A stretch of DNA of 5,300 nucleotides from Candidatus Cloacimonadota bacterium (GTDB lineage: Bacteria > Cloacimonadota > Cloacimonadia > Cloacimonadales > TCS61). This document shows, one piece after another, positions 1 through 5,044 of the stretch. Numbering within the stretch: the first letter of the stretch is position 1; every line of letters begins with the position of its first letter. The DNA lies in NCBI GenBank assembly GCA_018654125.1, contig JABIME010000031.1, positions 1 through 5,300 of the forward strand. Reading direction: 5' to 3'. The position numbers and the translations under genes were made by a program. A model generated the notes under the pieces. It made no database searches. It was not told the origin of the DNA and saw nothing but the letters and a program-made list of their open reading frames with translations.

Positions 1-146
1 AGATCATTTATTAATACTTTGCCTTCCATATCAGGAACAACCGTTCTTTGGATTTCTTCCGGTAGTTGAGAGTAGTGAACAACTTCTGCTGAAAGTTGTA
101 TTGATGCTAAAGTAATAAAAATTGTGAACATTTTAAATAATTTCAT
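1..146 (-). CDS. Secreted protein of unknown function, N-terminal part (3' end outside window)
   Basis: Only the first 48 codons are visible; the frame is open to the window edge. The start is ATG at 146-144, supported by an AGGAG Shine-Dalgarno (minus strand, plus-strand 152-156) with about 5 nt spacing. The N-terminus looks like a Sec signal peptide: Lys at 2 and 5, a hydrophobic core (MFTIFITLASIQL), then LSA with likely cleavage after residue 20, giving a mature start EVVHYSQLPEEIQ. The protein is therefore probably exported to the periplasm or cell surface. The mature part is too short to assign to a family. The phrase LPEEIQ followed by a basic/hydrophobic stretch is loosely like the start of small periplasmic PepSY-like proteins, but that is only a guess. 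It is transcribed divergently from the sugar permease genes across a shared intergenic region, so a functional link is possible but not shown. Confidence 0.72.
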   Translation of the reverse strand, partial: MKLFKMFTIFITLASIQLSAEVVHYSQLPEEIQRTVVPDMEGKVLIND

Positions 147-179
147 GATAACTCCTCTAAGCTATTTTTTTCTGTTTTC

Positions 180-209
180 ATTAATTGAGTTATCTAAATT
201 TCGTGTCAA
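180..209 (-). promoter_or_regulatory. Candidate sigma-70-type promoter for the leftward secreted-protein gene
   Basis: A perfect TTGACA hexamer reads leftward at 209-204. After an 18-bp spacer comes ATTAAT (185-180), a partial match to TATAAT. Transcription would begin about 25-30 nt upstream of the ATG at 146, leaving room for the AGGAG site. The -10 match is modest, so the exact box is uncertain. Confidence 0.4.
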
Positions 210-274
210 CTATCTTGTTATGTTTAAATTACTTTTATTATATTGATTACAAGGATTCAAAATTCGATTGACAC
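203..274. repeat. Divergent intergenic region: inverted repeat formed by the two -35 hexamers
   Basis: GTGTCAA at 203-209 and TTGACAC at 268-274 are exact 7-bp inverted copies; each contains the TTGACA of one divergent promoter. A second exact 7-bp inverted pair, ATTCGAT (262-268) and ATCGAAT (294-300), brackets the rightward promoter spacer. The rest of 147-320 is AT-rich and holds no ORF, tRNA or riboswitch that I can recognise. The short length and high AT content mean either pair could be chance. Confidence 0.35.
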
Positions 275-298
275 TGATGAACTTAATTAAAATATCGA
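268..298 (+). promoter_or_regulatory. Candidate sigma-70-type promoter for the sugar permease operon
   Basis: A perfect TTGACA lies at 268-273. Possible -10 boxes are AATATC (291-296, 17-bp spacer) or TATCGA (293-298, 19-bp spacer); neither is strong. The predicted leader is short (about 15-20 nt) and contains the AGGA ribosome binding site at 311-314, 6 nt before the ATG at 321. A weak -10 with a perfect -35 would fit an activator- or repressor-controlled sugar operon, but that is inference. Confidence 0.4.
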
Positions 299-320
299 AT
301 AGAAATAAATAGGAAATATA

Positions 321-1316
321 ATGAAAAAGAAATTTGATTTTGGCCCATATTTATATATTTTACCGGCTGCAATTATTGTAATTGTTTTCCGTTTGATACC
401 AATTGTTTTATCGTTCATTGTAAGCTTTTATGATTGGACAATAACAGGACCCGGGAAATTTATCGGTTTTGAGAATTACATAATGATGTTTCATGATGGT
501 GAATTCTGGCAATCGATGTTGAATACTTTTTATTTAGTGATATTTGTTGTTCCAATAAGTTTGGTTCTTTCACTAATTTTTGCAAATTTCTTAAATGGGA
601 TAGAAAAACTGAAGAGCCTCTTCCGCTCAATATACTTCATCCCCACAGTTACATCAATGGTTGCAATTTCTATTGTTTGGAAGATCATATTTAATCAACA
701 GACTGGGCTTGCGAATTTTTTCCTAACTGGAATTGGACTTGATCCAATGGGATGGCTAGCAGAAAGTAGAGGGATCAATGACCTTTTCTTAAGTAGTTTA
801 GGAGTTAATTTCAGTGGGATTATTCAATCACTTTCTGGTGGAATTGGGATAAACTATAATACTTTGTATCTACTGCTTGGTGGTCCTTCGCTAGCTTTAT
901 TCTGCATTATTATTGTAACTATTTGGAAAGGACTCGGCTATAATACTATTATCTACTTAGCCGGACTGCAGAACATTCCAAAAGTATATTATGAAGCTGC
1001 TGATATTGATGGTGCAGGAAAGATAAAACAGTTTTTCAAGATCACATGGCACATGATCTCTCCAACCACATTTTATGTTCTCATGATGACCACAATTGTT
1101 ACATTTCAGGTTTTCTCACAAATATATCTGATGACAGGTCCACCAGTTGGAGGTCCTCTTGGAACAACCAAAGTGATCGTTTACTTCCTATTTGATAAAG
1201 GATTTGGCGAAAGTAATAACCTTAGTTATGCAAGTGCAATCGCTCTTGTGCTATTTGGAATAATTCTCACGCTCACGCTTTTCCAAAAAAAGCTGGAAAA
1301 GAAAGTTCACTATTAA
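321..1316 (+). CDS. Sugar ABC transporter permease, MalF/UgpA/LacF type
   Basis: Inner-membrane subunit of a CUT1-family importer for an oligosaccharide, polyol or glycerol-phosphate-like solute; the sequence does not give the substrate. The 331 residues show a short basic N-terminus and about six membrane segments (roughly 12-35, 67-93, 101-124, 188-212, 250-272, 302-322). The ATPase-contacting EAA loop is at 225-248: E225-A-A, then D-I-D-G231, I241 and P248. Where many homologues have LP after the Ile, this protein has W243-H244. The C-terminus ends KKVHY, typical of MalF-type subunits. The loop between the third and fourth segments (about 146-186, Ser/Gly/Asn-rich) is longer than in usual members of about 290-300 residues. 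The ATG has an AGGA site 6 nt upstream. It is the first gene of an operon with the MalG-type partner 10 bp downstream. No binding protein or ATPase gene is adjacent. Confidence 0.93.
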   Translation: MKKKFDFGPYLYILPAAIIVIVFRLIPIVLSFIVSFYDWTITGPGKFIGFENYIMMFHDGEFWQSMLNTFYLVIFVVPISLVLSLIFANFLNGIEKLKSLFRSIYFIPTVTSMVAISIVWKIIFNQQTGLANFFLTGIGLDPMGWLAESRGINDLFLSSLGVNFSGIIQSLSGGIGINYNTLYLLLGGPSLALFCIIIVTIWKGLGYNTIIYLAGLQNIPKVYYEAADIDGAGKIKQFFKITWHMISPTTFYVLMMTTIVTFQVFSQIYLMTGPPVGGPLGTTKVIVYFLFDKGFGESNNLSYASAIALVLFGIILTLTLFQKKLEKKVHY

Positions 1317-1326
1317 AGGTAATTAA

Positions 1327-2298
1327 ATGAAGAAATCAGTATCATACATAATTTTAAGTGTTTGTGGATTGTTAATGGTTATTCCATTTATCTGGATGTT
1401 AACAACTTCTGTAAAATCTCAATTGGAAGTGAATAAAGGCAATGTTGGGTTTTTGCCCATTGAGCATTATTCAACTTATGAAGAGGATGGAAATATTTAC
1501 AGAATAACACAGGTAAAGGTGGATGGAGATAGCACCTACATTCATATTTTCGATGAGAATATGAACAGGATTCGATCTTACGAAAAGGTTCTTTCATCTG
1601 ATATTGAAGAGAAGACTGAAGTAAAATTACATTTTGAGAATTATAAAGAAGCTTTTACCAAAGTACCATTTAAAAGATATTTTATCAACACACTTTTCGT
1701 ATCGTTTTCCGTTGTGTTTGGTGTATTGGTAACTGGGGCTTTAGCTGCTTATGCTTTTGCTACAATGAAATTTAAAGGCAGAGACTTCATATTTTATCTT
1801 TTTATAAGCATGATGATGGTTCCTCAACCGGTTTACTTAATTCCATCTTATGTGTTATTAAATCATCTTGGTTGGATAGATACCTACAATGCTCTCATAA
1901 TTCCATGGATCGCAAACATCTTCACGATTTTTTTGCTCCGTCAGCAATTTAAAACTATTCCATCCGAGTTGTTTGATGCAGCAAGAATTGATGGTTGCGG
2001 ACGCTTCCGCACTTTATGCACGCTGGTTCTTCCGCTTTCTAAATCTGTAATTGTTACTTCAGCTATATTTGGCTTTATAGGAAGCTGGAACAGCTTCATG
2101 TGGCCACTTATCATGACGGATAGTCCTGCAATTAGAGTACTTCAGGTTGGTCTTAGCTATTTCTCTCAAGAAGCATCTGCTCAAACATCACTATTGATGG
2201 CAGCTTCTACATTTAGTATATTGCCATTGGTTATTTTATTCCTATTCGCTCAGAAGCAGATCATTGCCAGTTTCGCTTCGAGTGGATTGAAGGGATAA
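1327..2298 (+). CDS. Sugar ABC transporter permease, MalG/UgpE/LacG type
   Basis: Second membrane subunit of the CUT1 sugar importer, expected to pair with the upstream MalF-type protein. It has 323 residues and six predicted membrane segments (about 6-27, 117-145, 155-178, 188-206, 240-262, 293-316). The EAA loop at 216-236 reads F-D-A-A-R-I-D-G, ending VLP, with Asp217 in place of the usual Glu, as is common in MalG-type subunits. The C-terminal SGLKG resembles the family's typical KG ending. NTLFVS at 121-126 starts the conserved permease domain. Between the first membrane segment and the conserved ENYKEAF (104-110) is an extra hydrophilic, beta-rich stretch (about 46-100), predicted extracytoplasmic. 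The start is ATG with AAAGGT 6 nt upstream, overlapping the TAA of the previous gene, so the two are surely co-transcribed and possibly translationally linked. Confidence 0.93.
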   Translation: MKKSVSYIILSVCGLLMVIPFIWMLTTSVKSQLEVNKGNVGFLPIEHYSTYEEDGNIYRITQVKVDGDSTYIHIFDENMNRIRSYEKVLSSDIEEKTEVKLHFENYKEAFTKVPFKRYFINTLFVSFSVVFGVLVTGALAAYAFATMKFKGRDFIFYLFISMMMVPQPVYLIPSYVLLNHLGWIDTYNALIIPWIANIFTIFLLRQQFKTIPSELFDAARIDGCGRFRTLCTLVLPLSKSVIVTSAIFGFIGSWNSFMWPLIMTDSPAIRVLQVGLSYFSQEASAQTSLLMAASTFSILPLVILFLFAQKQIIASFASSGLKG

Positions 2299-2338
2299 TT
2301 TTAGAAACGAACAAAAGAGTGACTTTTAGTAATATAAA

Positions 2339-2854
2339 ATGAAGCGAGTAATCATTATTGGGAATGGCGGTTCAGGGAAATCAACTTTCTCAAAAAAACT
2401 AAATAAACATCTTAATCTTGAATTGATACATTTAGATAACTTATTTTGGAAACAGAATTGGGAACAAACTCCAAAACTTGAATGGAGAGAAATTGTAAAA
2501 GAGATAATTCAGAAAGATAATTGGATTATTGAGGGTAATTTTAACAGTACTCTAGAACTAAGAATTGAACGTGCTGATACGATCATATTCTTCGATATCC
2601 CGAGATTTATTTGTTTATGGAATGCTACAAAAAGAGTGATCAAAGGAAAGTATTTTAAGGTTGAAAGAGATGACATTACAAAAGGCTGTAACGAAAAATT
2701 TGATCTTCTTTTTTATAAATGGATTTGGAATTATAATAAAAGTGTAAGACCAAGATATTTGAATTTATTAGATTCATTAAAGAGTGAAAAAAGAGTAATC
2801 ATCTTCAATAATTATCGAGCAGTAAATAGATTTTTAGAACAATTAAATAATTGA
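2339..2854 (+). CDS. P-loop kinase-like protein, FlaR / adenylate-kinase-like (topology modulation protein family)
   Basis: Cytoplasmic NTP-binding protein of 171 residues, full length for this family. Visible motifs are Walker A GNGGSGKST (8-16), HLDNLFW (31-37), WIIEGNF (62-68), RADTIIFFDIPR (78-89), KGCNEKFDLLF (115-125) and the RPRY segment (137-140). This order matches FlaR-like proteins, often annotated 'DNA topology modulation protein' or 'adenylate kinase'. The fold predicts nucleotide or small-molecule phosphoryl transfer; the true substrate is not established, and the topology label comes from an old genetic observation. It starts 40 bp after the MalG-type gene on the same strand and could be read through from it. 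I see no strong Shine-Dalgarno before its ATG, so expression may be weak or leader-dependent. It ends 4 bp from the stop of the converging membrane-protein gene. Confidence 0.85.
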   Translation: MKRVIIIGNGGSGKSTFSKKLNKHLNLELIHLDNLFWKQNWEQTPKLEWREIVKEIIQKDNWIIEGNFNSTLELRIERADTIIFFDIPRFICLWNATKRVIKGKYFKVERDDITKGCNEKFDLLFYKWIWNYNKSVRPRYLNLLDSLKSEKRVIIFNNYRAVNRFLEQLNN

Positions 2855-2858
2855 TTTT

Positions 2859-3305
2859 CTACACAAAGAAAGCAGCTACAATAATATAACCTACTATCCT
2901 GAACGAATAAACAATAATCGAGAATTTAAGGAAATTTATACGAAAAACTCCAGCAGCGATCGTAATGGGATCTCCTACAAAAGGTGCCCAGGCAAGATAC
3001 AAACTGTAAGTTCCATATTTACGGACGTATCTTATTGCTTTTCTGCCATTCTTACTTTTTCTCATTTTTGGAATTAGTGGTCTTCCAATAAGTCTTCCGA
3101 TCCAATAATTTGCAGCACAACCCAAACTGTTTCCAAGCGAGCAAGAAATTAAAGCTGGTATCGGTTGAGCTCCTGCAGCTAGTGCTGCAAGTAGAATAGC
3201 AGATGAACTTGCTGGTACAATTGTAGCTGCAATAAATGATGTGAAAAAAAGTGCTAAAACACCGTAATTATTTATGAAATCCAGAAGCCAGGGAGCAAGA
3301 TCCAT
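2859..3305 (-). CDS. yqaA: YqaA-family membrane protein (SNARE-associated / DedA superfamily)
   Basis: Integral membrane protein of 148 residues, close to the length of E. coli YqaA. Matching blocks in order are SFIAATIVPASSSAILLA (23-40), SLGNSLGCAANYWIGR (56-71), and a KYGTYSLYLAWAPFVGDP stretch followed by ITIAAGVFRINF (96-125). The GNSLG and WxPxVGD signatures with the Arg-flanked loop are typical of this VTT/SNARE-associated group. DedA-superfamily proteins are linked to lipid scrambling or proton-dependent membrane homeostasis, but YqaA itself has no firm function. The start is ATG at 3305-3303 with a weak GAGAA site overlapping the end of the upstream transposase gene, 10 nt away, so it is probably translated from the same message. 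It is the last gene of the minus-strand cluster and converges on the FlaR-like gene with a 4-bp gap. Confidence 0.85.
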   Translation of the reverse strand: MDLAPWLLDFINNYGVLALFFTSFIAATIVPASSSAILLAALAAGAQPIPALISCSLGNSLGCAANYWIGRLIGRPLIPKMRKSKNGRKAIRYVRKYGTYSLYLAWAPFVGDPITIAAGVFRINFLKFSIIVYSFRIVGYIIVAAFFV

Positions 3306-3315
3306 TTAGTTATTC

Positions 3316-3918
3316 TCAACAAATATATTCATCTGTTTCCCAATTCAATGGGTTATTTTGAATATACATTTTTGTGTTATTAAGGTCAGTTTCATTTCTA
3401 ATAATATGATCATAATATCCACGCTGCCACACATGCGAACCTTGTTTATCATTAAATATATTTATAGATTTTGATGAATTCATTTTGAACTTCCCAATAA
3501 CTTTTGAAATTAACATTTTCCTTCTTTCAATTCGTAGGGGTAATTCACGAATTACCCTGTTACTTTGTTGTGTTATTAAATTTTCTTTAGATGATTCGTG
3601 AATCGTTGGTTTGCTTTCGATTGATTCATAAATCTTTCGTTTCTCTTTGGGCGATTCGTGAATCGCCCCTACGATCCAGATTATGCCGTGGATATGATTT
3701 GGCATTATAATGAAATCATCTAATTTCACATCTTTGTAATTCTCTGGAATTTGAAGCCAGCAATCTTGAATAATTTTTCCAAGGTCATTTAGATGCATTA
3801 ATCCTTTATTTATTTCACCAAATATATTAATTCTTTTATAAGAACAAATTGTAATATAATAAGCACCTAAATTAGAATAGCTATAATTTTCTAATCGCAA
3901 TGATTTTTTTCTTTTCAT
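3316..3918 (-). CDS. REP-associated tyrosine transposase (RAYT), Y1 HUH family, with internal REP-like insert
   Basis: Single-strand DNA nuclease/transferase of the Y1_Tnp (IS200-like) superfamily, expected to cut and join at REP hairpins. Numbered from ATG 3918 (200 residues): RLENYSYSNLGAYYITIC (8-25) is the usual N-terminal strand; MPNHIHG (72-78) carries the HUH pair H75/H77; WQRGYYDHIIRNE (164-176) carries the catalytic tyrosine, Y168 or Y169; the C-terminal IQNNPLNW (186-193) is typical of the family. All key residues are present, so it is probably an active enzyme. Residues about 84-129 form a low-complexity linker (IHESPKEKRK, IYESIESKPT, IHESSKENLI, then RVIRELPLR) encoded by a pair of inverted REP-like palindromes and degenerate 30-bp repeats. 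The ATG overlaps the Nif3-like stop as TGATG with no clear Shine-Dalgarno, suggesting reinitiation. A TTG at 3921 could add one residue. Confidence 0.92.
   Translation of the reverse strand: MKRKKSLRLENYSYSNLGAYYITICSYKRINIFGEINKGLMHLNDLGKIIQDCWLQIPENYKDVKLDDFIIMPNHIHGIIWIVGAIHESPKEKRKIYESIESKPTIHESSKENLITQQSNRVIRELPLRIERRKMLISKVIGKFKMNSSKSINIFNDKQGSHVWQRGYYDHIIRNETDLNNTKMYIQNNPLNWETDEYIC
3534..3557 (+). repeat. REP-like element A (GTAG head plus palindrome) inside the RAYT gene
   Basis: GTAG at 3534-3537 is followed by GGGTAATTC (3538-3546), a 2-nt AC loop and the exact reverse complement GAATTACCC (3549-3557). A GTAG-type tetranucleotide next to a hairpin is the known hallmark of REP elements recognised by RAYT enzymes. 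It is translated on the opposite strand as RVIRELPLR. It faces element B (3649-3672), with both GTAG heads pointing outwards and 91 bp between the elements. Confidence 0.82.
3574..3663 (-). repeat. Three degenerate 30-bp direct repeats in the RAYT linker
   Basis: Units at 3663-3634, 3633-3604 and 3603-3574 encode IHESPKEKRK, IYESIESKPT and IHESSKENLI. Each begins ATTCACGAATC or ATTTATGAATC, i.e. the core of the REP palindrome, at exactly 30-bp spacing; the rest of the unit is diverged and A/G-rich. The first unit overlaps element B. In units 2 and 3 the outer part of the hairpin is lost and only about 5 bp of core stem remains (one wobble in unit 2). The 30-bp period keeps the reading frame. 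Confidence 0.7.
3649..3672 (-). repeat. REP-like element B (GTAG head plus palindrome) inside the RAYT gene
   Basis: Read on the minus strand: GTAG (3672-3669), GGGCGATTC (3668-3660), loop AC, and the exact reverse complement GAATCGCCC (3657-3649). It is translated as VGAIHESP in the RAYT frame. It has the same head, arm length and loop as element A; the only differences are CG versus TA in the arm, with matching changes in the other arm. Its arms are noticeably more GC-rich than the flanking gene. Confidence 0.84.
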
Positions 3919-5018
3919 CAAATAATAATTTGATCTTTTATCTCATGTTCATTAGGTTTTAATTCAATTATGTCCAGATCAAATTCCGAAAGCATCTCAC
4001 GTAAATTATTAAGAACCGGATTTTCTGTAAAAAAATGTCCTGCATCAATAAGCGGAATACGACTTTCAAGAACTGTGTGATAGGTAAAATCAGCCGAAAC
4101 AAAAACATCTGCCTTTCCATATACTTTAGAGATCAATGATGTTCCGCTACCACCACATATCGCAATTCTTTTAACTTTAATATTAGCTGATTTTCCAGCT
4201 TTCCACAACTTTACAAATGGTGCATTTAAATTCTTCTTAACCTCTTTGGCTAATTCTTCTAAAGTCATTTCTTGCTGTAGCTCACCCAGCATTCCAAGTC
4301 CATAATTTTCGTTAGGTTTAGATTGCAGATTTACAGAATATGCTGGAGTTTCGTAGGGATGAGCTTTCCTCATTGCTTCAATAACTTTATTCAATTTAAA
4401 AGAATCAACAAAAAATTCTAGTTTGCGTTCAACAATTTTTTCCAATTTATCCTTCGATCCTAAAATTGGATTGCTGCCATCCTTTGGCATAAATTGACCA
4501 CTTACTTCATAATCATTCATACAATTACTATAATTTCCAATAATCCCAGCACCGGTTGCAAAAACAGCATCAGCTACTTTTACCATACTTGCCGATGGAA
4601 CATAAACAGCAACTTGGTAAACTGAGGCTCCAGATTCCGTTGTAAGGAATTCAACATTTTGTAGTTCAAGTTTTTCTGCTAAAGCAGAATTAACACCTTT
4701 TTTTATAACATCCAGATTTGTATGAGCACAAAAAACAGAAATATTGTTTTTGATCAATTTAAGATAGATTGGATTTGTGATCTTTTTTATCGGTTTCAAA
4801 ATGAAAGGATGATGTGAAATGATAAGATCTGCATTTTCCTTTATTGCTTTATTTATAGCGTTATTTGTAACATCTAATGTAAGTAATATTTTTTTTACTT
4901 TTTGGTTTCCATCACCAAGTTGGAATCCAACATTGTCCCAATCATAAGCAAGAGATGGATTGGCAATCTTATGAATATGTGCAATAATATCTGATACTTT
5001 TAAAATATTATTTTTCAT
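3918..5018 (-). CDS. Nif3-like dinuclear metal-centre protein (YqfO/YbgI family, long form)
   Basis: Cytoplasmic protein of 366 residues. DWDNVG (26-31) opens the Nif3 fold. Likely metal ligands are in ISHHPF (H69/H70), AHTNLD (H99, D103) and DAGHFFTE (D325, H328, E332). ICGGSG (287-292) and SADFTYHTVLES (308-319) complete the second half. Between them, at about 130-235, is the PII/CutA-like insert of the long YqfO-type proteins, recognised by YQVAVYVP, GAGIIGNYSNC and AHPYETPAYSV. The family is often labelled 'GTP cyclohydrolase I type 2 homolog'; that activity is weakly supported, and hydrolase or metal-handling roles remain possible. The ATG at 5018-5016 follows a strong GAGGAA site (plus 5025-5030) with about 6 nt spacing. 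It lies 26 bp downstream of the phosphoribosyltransferase gene, and its TGA overlaps the RAYT ATG by 1 nt (TGATG). Confidence 0.93.
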   Translation of the reverse strand: MKNNILKVSDIIAHIHKIANPSLAYDWDNVGFQLGDGNQKVKKILLTLDVTNNAINKAIKENADLIISHHPFILKPIKKITNPIYLKLIKNNISVFCAHTNLDVIKKGVNSALAEKLELQNVEFLTTESGASVYQVAVYVPSASMVKVADAVFATGAGIIGNYSNCMNDYEVSGQFMPKDGSNPILGSKDKLEKIVERKLEFFVDSFKLNKVIEAMRKAHPYETPAYSVNLQSKPNENYGLGMLGELQQEMTLEELAKEVKKNLNAPFVKLWKAGKSANIKVKRIAICGGSGTSLISKVYGKADVFVSADFTYHTVLESRIPLIDAGHFFTENPVLNNLREMLSEFDLDIIELKPNEHEIKDQIII

Positions 5019-5044
5019 TTCTAATTCCTCATTTCAAATTATCT

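Noticed and set aside
212..255. CTTGT...ACAAG pair in the intergenic region as an operator
   Set aside because: The arms are only 5 bp exact and far apart in AT-rich DNA; not distinguishable from chance.
1388..1597. Minus-strand open frame of 69 codons inside the MalG-type permease gene
   Set aside because: It lies wholly antisense to a well-supported gene, has no Shine-Dalgarno or recognisable motif, and its Cys/His/Ser-rich translation looks like a shadow frame.
2313..2327. AAAAG/CTTTT hairpin between the MalG-type and FlaR-like genes as a terminator
   Set aside because: Only a 5-bp, mostly A-T stem with no T-tract; too weak to call an intrinsic terminator.
3574..3663. 30-bp direct repeats as a CRISPR array
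   Set aside because: The units are contiguous without spacers, diverged, in frame within a transposase gene, and no cas gene is present.
3904..3910. Run of seven A on the RAYT coding strand as a programmed frameshift site
   Set aside because: The RAYT frame is complete and carries all catalytic motifs downstream of the run, so no frameshift is needed.
4344..4352. GTAGGGA-like motif within the Nif3-like gene as a third REP
   Set aside because: No palindrome follows the motif; it is ordinary coding sequence for the conserved HPYETP segment.
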